From an uncultured Acidobacteriota bacterium (lineage in GTDB: Bacteria > Acidobacteriota > JAAYUB01), in assembly GCA_937925645.1 (NCBI GenBank), contig CALAMB010000407.1:1-12300 (forward strand): DNA of 12,300 bases, written 5' to 3'. The position numbers and the translations under genes were made by a program. A model generated the notes under the pieces. It saw nothing but the letters and a program-made list of their open reading frames with translations. It did no database searches and was not told the DNA's origin. Shown here piece by piece: positions 1-7,319 of the stretch (within the stretch, counting starts at the first letter, position 1; each line of letters starts with the position of its first letter).

Positions 1-395
1 CCCTCGACCGGCGCGGCGCCGGCCGCCAGCATGAACTCGGTGCACCCGATGGTGAACACGTCACCGTCGGCGAGCTGGATGGTGCCCTCGATCCGGCGGC
101 CGTTCACCAGCGTGCCGTTGCTGCTGCCCAGGTCGGTCATGAAACAGTCGTCGTCCACGCACTCGATCCGGACGTGGTTGCGCGACGCGCGCATGTCCGG
201 TACCACAATGTCGTTGTCGGAACTGCGCCCGATCTTGACCTGATCGTCGAGGGGATACGGACGTCCGGCGTGGGGGCCGCTCCGGACGGTGACCAGCCAG
301 CGGGCGGTGGGCAATCGCGCCGCCGCAGGCCGATCAGCCGGCGGACGTCCGCCGGGCGGATTCACCGACGGGGGCTGGCCGGGGGGCTGGGACAT
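1..395 (-). CDS. FHA-domain protein, 3' part outside the window
   Basis: The minus-strand frame starts at ATG 395-393 and runs off the left edge with 131 complete codons visible. Residues 1-30 are rich in Pro, Ala and Gly and look disordered. A forkhead-associated (FHA) domain follows from about residue 32. Its hallmark residues are present: G56-R57 in KIGRSSDNDIVV, S71 and H74 in SRNHVRI, and N93-G94-T95 then N98-G99 in SSNGTLVNG. FHA domains bind phosphothreonine peptides, so the protein is probably a reader in Ser/Thr kinase signalling or an FHA-headed multidomain protein; the missing C-terminus decides which. The start is supported by a strong ribosome binding site (AGGAGGAG, 399-406) and by the promoter at 507-535. 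It is transcribed away from msrA. The domain call is secure; the overall function is unknown. Confidence 0.9.
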   Translation of the reverse strand, partial: MSQPPGQPPSVNPPGGRPPADRPAAARLPTARWLVTVRSGPHAGRPYPLDDQVKIGRSSDNDIVVPDMRASRNHVRIECVDDDCFMTDLGSSNGTLVNGRRIEGTIQLADGDVFTIGCTEFMLAAGAAPVE

Positions 396-506
396 GGTCT
401 CCTCCTGGGCTGGAACGATGCCGCACCCGGATACGCGCCGTTGCGCGGAGGCGCAGGCGGGGCGGTGGGGCGCCGGAATGCGGGTATTGATGGTGTCACT
501 CCCTTA

Positions 507-535
507 ATTTTAAAGGTGATCAATAGGAAATTCAA
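507..535 (-). promoter_or_regulatory. Sigma-70-like promoter for the FHA gene
   Basis: Read on the minus strand, a -35 box TTGAAT (535-530) and a -10 box TAAAAT (512-507) are separated by exactly 17 bp. They match the consensus at 4 of 6 and 5 of 6 positions. The boxes lie in a short AT-rich island that stands out in the GC-rich surroundings. Transcription would begin near 500, giving a leader of about 105 nt before the FHA start codon. The assignment is by motif only. Confidence 0.55.
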
Positions 536-639
536 CACCATACCCATTCCGTCCGGGACGGTTTTCCGCGGTCCACTCGGCGAACGACGGGCGCGGTGGC
601 CGCCTCCGGTGGCGGAAACACACAGCGTCCGTGAAGACA

Positions 640-651
640 ATTCCGCGGAAT
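640..651. repeat. Perfect 12-bp palindrome, possible operator
   Basis: ATTCCGCGGAAT is identical to its reverse complement. It lies 66 bp upstream of the first possible msrA start and between the weak -35-like and -10-like boxes of a possible msrA promoter. A site in that position could be bound by a dimeric regulator. The core TTCCGCGG also occurs once about 80 bp upstream, near 564-571. No regulator is identifiable from the window, so an operator role is inference only. Confidence 0.3.
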
Positions 652-716
652 CCGCATCTTAAAAACCGGCGGACGAACCGGCCGCGGGGTCGCATCCAGC
701 CGCAAGGAGTAAGCGC

Positions 717-1628
717 ATGCGCGACCTGGTGCAGGTTGCCACACCGACTTCGAAACGCCCGGCGGCGAGCACCGTCTTCTGGATTGCGGCGGTGGCGGTC
801 GTCGTGGCGTTGCTGTTCCAGGGGGATGAGCATCCCGCGCGGCCCGCCGCCTGGTCGTCAGAAAACCCGCGGAGCATACCGGCGGCGGACGCCCCCTCGG
901 GCGGCTGCAGCCCGGGACGCCCGAGCGGTTCCAAGGAGATGAAAGTCATGAGCGCCATACCCGATCCCGATCATCGAACTCGCCCCGTCACCTCCAACGC
1001 GGACCCGGGCCGGGTGGAAGCCGCCACGTTCGCCATGGGCTGATTCTGGGGGCCCGACTCCCGGTTCGGGAGTCTCCCCGGCGTCATCCGGACCCGCGTG
1101 GGGTACACCGGCGGCACGCAGGCCGACCCCACCTACCACCGGCTGGGCGACCACACGGAGACGCTCCAGGTGGACTTCGACCCCGGCCGGATCTCCTACG
1201 CGGAGCTGCTGGAGGTCTTCTGGTCCGGCCACCGGCCCACCAGCCGCGCCTGGTCCCGCCAGTACATGGCGGCGGTGTTCTGTCACGACGAGACGCAGGC
1301 GGAGCTGGCGCGCGCCAGCCGCGACCGCCTGGCGGCGGAACTGGGACGGATGATCGTCACCGAGATCCGCCCCGCGGGGCGGTTCTACCGGGCCGAGGAT
1401 TACCATCAGAAATACTACCTGCGGCAGTCGGGAGAGCTGATGCGGGAATTCCAGCGCCTGTTCCCGCAACCGACGGCGTTCACCGACTCCACCCTGGCCG
1501 CCCGCGTCAACGGCTACGTGGGCGGCAACGGCGGGCTGGCCCGGCTCCACGAGGAGATCGAGGCGCTGGAGCTGCAGCCGCCGCAGCGGGACCGGCTGGC
1601 GGTCCTGCTGGAGCAACTGGGTCCGTGA
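717..1628 (+). CDS. msrA: Selenocysteine-containing peptide methionine sulfoxide reductase A (Sec-MsrA)
   Basis: The enzyme reduces methionine-S-sulfoxide, repairing oxidised proteins. The frame is continuous from ATG 717 to TGA 1626-1628 except for one TGA at 1041-1043. That TGA falls exactly on the catalytic Cys of the MsrA motif GCFWG, giving ATFAMG-U-FWGPDSRFG. Family sequence continues without a shift: RVGYTGGT, DHTETLQVDFDP, SRQYMAAVF and EDYHQKYYLRQ. A SECIS-like hairpin follows at once, so TGA most likely encodes Sec (residue 109, or 32 from the inner start). Starts are ambiguous: ATG 717 (AAGGAG, 7-nt spacing) gives 303 residues with a hydrophobic segment at about 18-36, a possible membrane anchor; ATG 948 (AAGGAG, 9-nt spacing) gives a 226-residue soluble enzyme. 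The only Cys after Sec is in AAVFC, so recycling may be unusual. A gene caller would see only 1098-1628, without the active site. Its stop is 10 bp from that of the convergent GH97 gene. Confidence 0.85.
896..925 (+). repeat. Inverted repeat just upstream of the inner msrA ribosome binding site
   Basis: CTCGGGCG (896-903) and CGCCCGAG (918-925) are perfect inverted copies around a 14-nt loop. An overlapping palindrome, GGCTGCAGCC (903-912), could form a competing fold. The hairpin ends 7 nt before AAGGAG (933-938), the ribosome binding site of the inner msrA start at 948. No T-run follows, so it is not a typical intrinsic terminator. It could affect access to the inner start, or it may only reflect high GC. 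Confidence 0.3.
933..950 (+). promoter_or_regulatory. Second ribosome binding site and inner start codon of msrA
   Basis: AAGGAG at 933-938 lies 9 nt before ATG 948-950, which is in frame with the longer start at 717. A further in-frame ATG at 939 is too close to the AAGGAG to use it. Starting at 948 leaves 31 residues before Sec, nearer to a usual cytosolic MsrA N-terminus. The sequence alone does not decide between this start and 717, and both may be used. Confidence 0.5.
1041..1080 (+). promoter_or_regulatory. Bacterial SECIS element with UGA-Sec codon
   Basis: The in-frame TGA (1041-1043) is followed after 12 nt by a perfect 8-bp stem: GACTCCCG (1056-1063) pairs with CGGGAGTC (1067-1074) around a GTT loop (1064-1066). 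A lower stem of four or five pairs can form between the G-run at 1048-1052 and CCCC at 1076-1079, with CCC bulged at 1053-1055. The loop opens with G and starts 20 nt after the UGA. Both features fit what is known of bacterial SECIS elements, which lie in the coding region just after UGA and bind SelB. The right arm uses the Ser codon AGT, uncommon in this GC-rich gene, as pairing requires. Confidence 0.8.
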
Positions 1629-1638
1629 CCGGCGGCCG

Positions 1639-3630
1639 TCAGGGGCGGGCAGGCCGGATCCGGGCCGCCCAGCCGCCGCCGGCGGCCAGCCGGGCCGTCA
1701 GCTTCGAACTCCGATCCACGGTCTGTTCCGACACGCGAAAGTCGCTGCCCCAGCGGCCGGCGTTGGCGCCGTCCGCCCACGCGGCAAGGGCGTGCGCGCC
1801 CGGCGGCAGGAAGGACAGGTCGATGGTCAGCTCCCGCGCCGTCCAGTCGGTCATGGCACCCACAAACCACTCGTCGCCACGCCGGCGGGCCACCGCGACG
1901 TAGTCTCCGATCTGCGCGTCCAGCACGACAGTCTCGTCCCACACCGTGGGCACCGCTCGCAGAAACGCCATCGCCTCCGGCTCCCGCGCGTAGCGCGCGG
2001 GGCTGTCGCACAGCATCTGCAGCGGACTCTCGTAGACCACGTACATGGCCAGCTGGTGGCAGCGGGTGCCCTGGCTCATGGGCTGCTCGAACACGGGGGC
2101 GAAGCTGGCGCGGGCGGCGTTCCGCATGGCGCCGGGGGTGTAGTCCATGGGGCCGAGGAGCATCCGGGTGAAGGGGAGGGTGACGTCGTGCTCGGGGTTG
2201 GCGTCGGCGCACCATTTGCTCTGCTCAAGGCCGCGCACGCCCTCGGTGGATAGCAGGTTCGGCCAGGTCCGCGTCATGATGGCCGGGCGCACGGCGCCGT
2301 GGAAATCCACGACCATGCGGCGCCGGGCCGCCTCGCGGCACACCCGGTGGTAGAAGTTGATGACCGGCTGGTCGTCCCGCTGCATGAAGTCCACCTTGAT
2401 CCCCCGGATCCCCCACCGCTCGAACCGGTCGAACGCCGCGTCGAACTGGTCGTCCAGCGTCTGCCAGATCACCCACAGGATCAGTCCCACGCCCTTGGAT
2501 TTGGCGTAGGCGGCCAGGGCGTCCATGTCCACCTCGGGGACCACCCGGAGCAGGTCGCCCAGCGGGTACCACCCCTCGTCGAGGATCACGTACTCGATGC
2601 CGTTGGCTGCGGCGAAGTCGATGTAGTGCTTGTAAGTGGCCGTGTTGACGCCGGCGGGGAAGTCCACGCCGGCGAGGTTCAGCGCGTTCCACCAGTCCCA
2701 CGCCACCTTGCCCGGCCGGATCCAGGCGGGGTCGGCCACCTGGCTGGGGGCGGCCAGGAGGTACACCAGCGGGTTGGTGATCAGGTCGGCGTCCCGCTCG
2801 GCGACGGCCACGAGGCGCCACGGATACGTCCGCGTGCCGGCGGTCACCGCGATGTGGTCGGCGGCGCGGGTGACGCGCAGGTGGCGGTCGCCGGCCAGTT
2901 GCGTCTCCAGGGGCAGGGGCGGGAACGTCGCGGTGAGGCCGTCACGGCCGTTGCCCCGGAGCCACATGCCGGGATAATCCTCGAGATCCGACTCGGCGAC
3001 GGCGAGCCGGACGCCGCCGGGCGCGGCCACCACCGCCGGCAGGCTCGCCAGCATGGCGGGTGTGACGTCGCCCAGCGGCAGGCGGACGAACTCGCGCTCG
3101 TTGTGCGAGAAGAAGCCGTCCTCGCGGGGGTAGTACACGGCGCAGTCGCCGGCGAACCGGAACTCCGCCTCCTCGTGCCACACCGTCACGCGGTCTCGCG
3201 GGATCGCCGTCTCGAACCGGTAGGCGACGCCCTCGTTGTAGGCGCGGAAGACCGCCTCGCCGCCGCCGGCCAGGACCAGCCGCAGCTCGTGGTAGCGCTC
3301 CGGGATCCGGGCGGTCTTCTGCGGGACGGGGGGCGCCACGGTGCCGTCGACGCGGCGCGCGGTGGTGGCGGCGATCCGCGGCGCCAGCCCCACGGCGGCG
3401 TCGTCGACACGCAGCACGCAGGCGCAGTCCGGCATCACGACGCGGCCGCGCAGGGCGATGTCGTAGCGGAGCCGGTCCGCCGCCCGGACCGTCACCGCGA
3501 TCCGGCCGTCGGGCGACTCCAGCCGGCAGGCGTTTTCCGCAGTCTGGCCGGCTGCCGGCGCCGCGGCCGCCACGAGGCCGGCGATCCCGGCGGCGGCGAT
3601 GAGCCGGCGGATCCGCAGGGGTGAAAGCAT
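1639..3630 (-). CDS. Secreted glycoside hydrolase family 97 (alpha-galactosidase/alpha-glucosidase type)
   Basis: This 663-residue protein has the GH97 layout: an N-terminal beta-sandwich (about 30-300), a central TIM barrel (about 305-560) and a C-terminal beta domain. Residues 1-28 form a signal peptide (RIRR, then an Ala-rich core, with likely cleavage near AAG-QT), so it should be exported. Barrel landmarks are KVAWDWWN, EYVILDEGWY (about 346-355), GIKVDFMQRDDQ, VDFHGA and STEGVRGLE. D414 of KVDF sits where the retaining GH97 alpha-galactosidase of Bacteroides has its nucleophile, and E463 fits the acid/base. Inverting SusB-type enzymes lack that Asp, so a retaining mechanism on alpha-galactosides is the better guess; substrate is unproven. 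The start has a well-spaced AAGGAG. It is the last gene of the minus-strand operon, 18 bp after the M16 gene. Confidence 0.9.
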   Translation of the reverse strand: MLSPLRIRRLIAAAGIAGLVAAAAPAAGQTAENACRLESPDGRIAVTVRAADRLRYDIALRGRVVMPDCACVLRVDDAAVGLAPRIAATTARRVDGTVAPPVPQKTARIPERYHELRLVLAGGGEAVFRAYNEGVAYRFETAIPRDRVTVWHEEAEFRFAGDCAVYYPREDGFFSHNEREFVRLPLGDVTPAMLASLPAVVAAPGGVRLAVAESDLEDYPGMWLRGNGRDGLTATFPPLPLETQLAGDRHLRVTRAADHIAVTAGTRTYPWRLVAVAERDADLITNPLVYLLAAPSQVADPAWIRPGKVAWDWWNALNLAGVDFPAGVNTATYKHYIDFAAANGIEYVILDEGWYPLGDLLRVVPEVDMDALAAYAKSKGVGLILWVIWQTLDDQFDAAFDRFERWGIRGIKVDFMQRDDQPVINFYHRVCREAARRRMVVDFHGAVRPAIMTRTWPNLLSTEGVRGLEQSKWCADANPEHDVTLPFTRMLLGPMDYTPGAMRNAARASFAPVFEQPMSQGTRCHQLAMYVVYESPLQMLCDSPARYAREPEAMAFLRAVPTVWDETVVLDAQIGDYVAVARRRGDEWFVGAMTDWTARELTIDLSFLPPGAHALAAWADGANAGRWGSDFRVSEQTVDRSSKLTARLAAGGGWAARIRPARP

Positions 3631-3648
3631 GGCATTCTCCTTCCGGTT

Positions 3649-6354
3649 TTAATCACCGGGCGGACGGGTCGCGTCGGGGAGCGGGCAGCCGTCGCTGTCC
3701 AGCCGGACGATGGCGCCGAGGCCGAGGGCTTCCAGGTCGGGGCGCACGGCGGCCGCGTCGCCCACGATGACGACGGCCAGGCGGTCCGTCCGGATATGCC
3801 GGGCGCCGGCCTCGGCCACGTCGGCGGCCGTGACGGCGCGGATGCGCCCGGGCAGAGTTTCAAGCTCGTCGTCGGGCAGGCCGTAGAGGTAGACGTCGAG
3901 GAGCTCCCGGAGGATCTGATCGGGCGTCTCGAACCGGCGGGCGTAGCCGTTGACCAGCGAACCCTGCGCGTAGGCGAGCTCCTCGGCGCTGAGCGGCCGG
4001 GCGCCGGCGACGCCGTCGAGCTCGGCCACGATCTCCCGGAGGGCCGCGGCGGTGACCCGCGTTTCCACCGGCGCCGAGGCGGCGAAGCTGCCGGACGCCG
4101 CCGCGAAGCCGAAACGGGAGCGGGCGCCGTAGGTGTAGCCCTTGTCCTCGCGCAGGTTCAAATTGAGGCGCGAGACGAACTGGCCGCCCAGGGCGGCGTT
4201 GAGCACCGTGAGGGCGGCGAAGTCGGGCGCCGTCCGGGGGACGCCCGCCAGCGCGGCCGCGACCACCGATTGGGGCGCGTCCGGCCGGTCCAGCAGGTAG
4301 ACGACCCGGTCGCCGGGCGGCTGAACCGGCGGCAGCGTGAGGGCCGGCGCCGGCGCGGCCGGCCAGGCGGCCAGTCCGCCGAGCGCGGACTCCAGCTCCC
4401 GCCGGGTGATGTCGCCGGTCACGACGAGCACCGCGTTCCCCGGCACGCAGGTGGTCCGCCAATGGGCCCGCACTTCATCGAGGGTGATTTCGGCCAGGCA
4501 GCGGTCGGTCCCCGCCACCGGGTGCGCGTACGGATGCCCGCCGAAGACCGCCCGCTGGGCGGCCACCGCCGCCAGATACTGGGGCTGGTCCTGAAGCTGG
4601 GTGAGGCGCACCCGCCGCTGCTGCCGCAGGCGCTCCATCTCGGCGGGAGGGAAGTCCGGCCGGATGACCATGTCCGCGAGCAGCGCCAGCGCCGGCTCCA
4701 GGCGGTGCCGCAGCGCCGAGAGGCTGGCGATGACGGCGTCGGGCCACGTCACCCAGGACAGCTCGGCGCCCAGCGTCTCGACGGCCTCGGCCAGCTCGGT
4801 GGAGGTGCGGCCGCCGGCGCCCTCCCGCAGCATGGCCGCGGTCAGGTCGGCCAGTCCGGGACGATGCGCCGGCTCAGCGGACAGGCCGCCGCGCACGATG
4901 AGGCCGCAGCTCACCAGCGGCAGCTTGTGGTGTTCCGCCAGCACCACCCGGAGCCCGTTGGGCAGCGTGAACGACTGCCGCGGCGGCAGCCGGAACGCGG
5001 ACTCGGGACCGGGGCCGGGCATGACGGTGCGGTCCACGCCGGCGGCCGCCGGGTGGGTCGAGGGCGCCAGCGGCGGCAGCGGTTCCACCCGGGCGACCAG
5101 CCGCCCCGCGCCCAGGTAACGGCGGGCCGCCGCGACGACCGCCTCGGGCGTCAGGTCGAGGTAGCGCTGCAGCTCCCAGCGGAACATGTCGGGCCGGTCC
5201 AGGTAGTGGTAAAACTCGTTGATCCGGTCGGACACGCCGCCGAAACCGCCCAGGTACTGGATGCTCCGGATGTAGGCGGCGGCGATGTCGGTCTGCACGC
5301 GCTCCAGCTCCGCCGGGGGGATGCCCCCGTCCAGCGCCTCCCGGACGATGTCGAAGGCGGCGGCCTCGACGGCTTCGGGCGGCTGTCCGGGGCGCGGGGT
5401 GAGCATCAGGTTGAGTGTTCCCGCGATCTGCCGGGCGTCGTGCCAGGCCACGGCGTCCTGGGCGATCTGCCGCTCGTAGACGAGCCGTTGGTGAAGGCGC
5501 GACGTCCGCCCGCCGCCCAGCACCCGGGCGAACACGTCCAGCGCGGCGTCGTCGCCGCTGTACGCCGGCACGGTGGGCCAGGCCGCGTAGACGCGGGGCA
5601 GTTGGACGCGGTCGCCGATGAGCAGCCGCACTTCGCCGTCGAGCGCCGGCACCCAGCGTCCGGGCCGGGTGACAGGCGGACCGGGCGGGATCGCGCCGAA
5701 ATATTTCTCGATCAGATCCTTCGCCCGGGCCGTCTCGAAATCGCCGGCCAGGCACAGACTGGCGTTGTTGGGCGTGTACCAGGTCCTGAAAAAGTCGCGC
5801 ACGTCATCGAGCGTCGCCGCGGCGATGTCCGCCATGAAGCCGATGGTGGGCCAGCTGTACGGGTGGTGGGGCGGATAGAGCGCGGCGGCCATCCGCTCGC
5901 CCACCAGGCCGTACGGCCGGTTCTCGTAGCTCTGGCGCCGCTCGTTCTGCACCACCGCGATCTGGTTGGCCAGCCGCTCGGGCGTCAGGGCGTCGAGCAG
6001 GAAACCCATCCGGTCGGCCTCCAGCCAGAGCGCCCGCTCCAGATAGGCCGCGGGCACCAGCTCCCAATAGCGGGTGCGGTCCGGGTCGGTGCCGCCGTTG
6101 ACGCTGCCGCCGATGTCCTGCAGGGGGCGGAAGAAATCCGAGTCGTGGTGCTTGGAGCCCTGGAACATCATGTGCTCGAACAGGTGGGCGAAGCCGGTGC
6201 GCCCGGGCCGCTCGTTCTGGGAGCCGACGCGATAGTTGACGTTCACCGCCGCCAGGGGGAGCGCGGGATCCTCCAGCAGGAAGACCGTCAGCCCGTTGGC
6301 CAGCCGGACCGTTTCGACGGGAAAGTCGGGAAGGGGATTTTCCTGCACGGGCAT
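3649..6354 (-). CDS. Two-domain M16 zinc metallopeptidase (pitrilysin/insulinase family)
   Basis: This 901-residue protein carries two M16 units in one chain, like a fused alpha/beta processing-peptidase pair. The first holds the inverted zinc motif HLFEH (H57, E60, H61) and the third ligand E138 in QNERR, exactly 76 residues after the motif (HxxEHx76E). Unit two, from about residue 460, aligns as GLADLTAAM: D503, A506 and A507 replace H, E and H, so it cannot bind zinc. It keeps the REDKGYTYGA segment (about 735-744), where the family has a substrate-binding Tyr. Such enzymes degrade peptides enclosed between the two halves. I chose ATG 6354 because the family begins near PVETVRLANGLTVF and GGAGG lies just upstream; the frame stays open to 6534 but there overlaps the preceding gene. 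No signal peptide is visible from this start. It begins 38 bp after the DUF2156 gene. Confidence 0.92.
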   Translation of the reverse strand: MPVQENPLPDFPVETVRLANGLTVFLLEDPALPLAAVNVNYRVGSQNERPGRTGFAHLFEHMMFQGSKHHDSDFFRPLQDIGGSVNGGTDPDRTRYWELVPAAYLERALWLEADRMGFLLDALTPERLANQIAVVQNERRQSYENRPYGLVGERMAAALYPPHHPYSWPTIGFMADIAAATLDDVRDFFRTWYTPNNASLCLAGDFETARAKDLIEKYFGAIPPGPPVTRPGRWVPALDGEVRLLIGDRVQLPRVYAAWPTVPAYSGDDAALDVFARVLGGGRTSRLHQRLVYERQIAQDAVAWHDARQIAGTLNLMLTPRPGQPPEAVEAAAFDIVREALDGGIPPAELERVQTDIAAAYIRSIQYLGGFGGVSDRINEFYHYLDRPDMFRWELQRYLDLTPEAVVAAARRYLGAGRLVARVEPLPPLAPSTHPAAAGVDRTVMPGPGPESAFRLPPRQSFTLPNGLRVVLAEHHKLPLVSCGLIVRGGLSAEPAHRPGLADLTAAMLREGAGGRTSTELAEAVETLGAELSWVTWPDAVIASLSALRHRLEPALALLADMVIRPDFPPAEMERLRQQRRVRLTQLQDQPQYLAAVAAQRAVFGGHPYAHPVAGTDRCLAEITLDEVRAHWRTTCVPGNAVLVVTGDITRRELESALGGLAAWPAAPAPALTLPPVQPPGDRVVYLLDRPDAPQSVVAAALAGVPRTAPDFAALTVLNAALGGQFVSRLNLNLREDKGYTYGARSRFGFAAASGSFAASAPVETRVTAAALREIVAELDGVAGARPLSAEELAYAQGSLVNGYARRFETPDQILRELLDVYLYGLPDDELETLPGRIRAVTAADVAEAGARHIRTDRLAVVIVGDAAAVRPDLEALGLGAIVRLDSDGCPLPDATRPPGD

Positions 6355-6392
6355 GGGGCCTCCGGTAACGGTCGGATTCAGCGGGCGGTCGT

Positions 6393-7319
6393 TCACCCGG
6401 TGAAGGTCAGCGTGTACGCCGGCACGATCTCGGACGGATGGTACGACAGCTTGGCCTGCCGCAGCCCCGGTTCGTCGAGGTCCTCCTCGCGGTTGATGAA
6501 CGGGAACCCCAGGTCGCGAATGATCCGGGCGCACTCCATGTTGAGCACCTGGTAAATCCCCTTGTAACGGCGGTCGGCCTTCTCAAAATGCACCGCCGCC
6601 GTGTCGGGCGCAATGGGTTCGAACACGGCCAGGCCGGCCACGGCGCCCTCCACGCGGAGCAGGATGCCGTCCTGCCGCAGGCGGCCGAAATGAGCCAGCG
6701 TGTCCTTCAGCGCGTCCAGTTCGAATCGCAACACGCGGTTGGCCTTTCCGTCAACCGGCTCGCTGACTTTCCGGCACGCCTCGATGCAGTCGGGCACCGA
6801 CGCCGGCGTCAGCCGCTCCACCTGCCATTCGAACAAATTGCGGGTCTGGGCGATGAGGTTGCGCTTCTTGGCGTACTTCCGTCCGGCGAGTTCGGCCAGG
6901 TCCTCGGACCGGTAGACGTAGTTGGCAAACGCCCGGTTCTCGGTGACGGCGAAGTGCCGGACCCAGTCGGGGTGACTGTCAATGAACGCCCGGCTCACGC
7001 AGACGACTCGCAGCGGCTCGGCCAGCCGGCGGGCCTCGGCCACCAGCCACGCCTGGCTCTCGGGCGGGAAGAGGCCGACGGGTTGAATCAGGTTGGGCGC
7101 CATCCGCGGGTCGCTGGGATGGACGGTGGTGACGAGCAGCGTGTCCGGGTCGAGGACCGTCCAGGTATGGTCGAACGGAACCCGCCAGGCGAACAGGGCG
7201 GCGAAGGTGAAGCCGGACAGCGGCTGGGGGAAGCGGCTGCAGAATCCTTCCAGCAGGTCCTGGTCCGACAGCGACACGGGCCGGAATTCCCGGCCCAGGA
7301 ATGGCAGCGAGTCAGTCAC
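6393..7319 (-). CDS. DUF2156 / LPG-synthase-C-like protein (acyltransferase-fold)
   Basis: This is a 308-residue soluble protein with no membrane segments. Its second half resembles the DUF2156 domain, the C-terminal aminoacyl-transfer domain of phosphatidylglycerol lysyltransferases, with a double GNAT-like fold: KYAKKRNLIAQ (about residue 150), GILLRVEGAVAGLAVF, HFEKADRRYKGIYQVLN and the tail FINREEDLDEPGLRQAKLSYHP. It lacks the membrane-embedded flippase part of MprF, like many stand-alone members of unknown role. Transfer of an aminoacyl or acyl group is the family-based guess. The start is GTG 7319-7317, which overlaps the stop of the GNAT gene by 8 bp and has GAGG 6 nt upstream. The longer frame to 7583 lies wholly within the GNAT gene and is rejected. 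The overlap implies translational coupling. Confidence 0.75.
   Translation of the reverse strand: MTDSLPFLGREFRPVSLSDQDLLEGFCSRFPQPLSGFTFAALFAWRVPFDHTWTVLDPDTLLVTTVHPSDPRMAPNLIQPVGLFPPESQAWLVAEARRLAEPLRVVCVSRAFIDSHPDWVRHFAVTENRAFANYVYRSEDLAELAGRKYAKKRNLIAQTRNLFEWQVERLTPASVPDCIEACRKVSEPVDGKANRVLRFELDALKDTLAHFGRLRQDGILLRVEGAVAGLAVFEPIAPDTAAVHFEKADRRYKGIYQVLNMECARIIRDLGFPFINREEDLDEPGLRQAKLSYHPSEIVPAYTLTFTG

Larger units (their letters stand above)
396..716. other. Intergenic region between divergent FHA and msrA genes
   Basis: This 321-bp stretch holds no convincing gene. It contains the FHA ribosome binding site, the AT-rich FHA promoter island (about 504-535) and a perfect 12-bp palindrome at 640-651. 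The ribosome binding site of the long msrA frame lies at its right end (AAGGAG, 704-709). I found no strong promoter reading toward msrA. The best candidate is AAGACA (634-639), then 17 bp covering the palindrome, then a poor -10 around 657-662. Open frames crossing this region on either strand look like chance products of high GC. Confidence 0.6.

Noticed and set aside
1041..1043. msrA as a pseudogene with a nonsense mutation
   Set aside because: The stop falls exactly on the catalytic Cys codon, the rest of the gene is intact with normal codon use, and a perfect SECIS-like hairpin follows. A random nonsense mutation would not explain all three.
1041..1043. Genome-wide reassignment of TGA (to Trp or Gly)
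   Set aside because: TGA terminates the DUF2156, GH97, mtgA, first ABC and msrA genes in this window, and Trp is encoded by TGG throughout.
1629..1638. Terminator between the convergent msrA and GH97 genes
   Set aside because: Only 10 bp separate the two stop codons, and I saw no strong hairpin with a T-run there. Termination may occur inside the opposing gene or depend on Rho.
2299..3624. Plus-strand open frame (441 codons) opposite the GH97 gene
   Set aside because: It is an antisense shadow with compositionally biased translation; GH97 is well supported on the other strand.
3796..6555. Long plus-strand open frame (919 codons) opposite the M16 gene
   Set aside because: Its translation is low-complexity, rich in Arg, Gly, His and Val, with no recognisable domain. 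It mirrors the M16 gene, which has clear motifs; long antisense frames are expected at this GC content.
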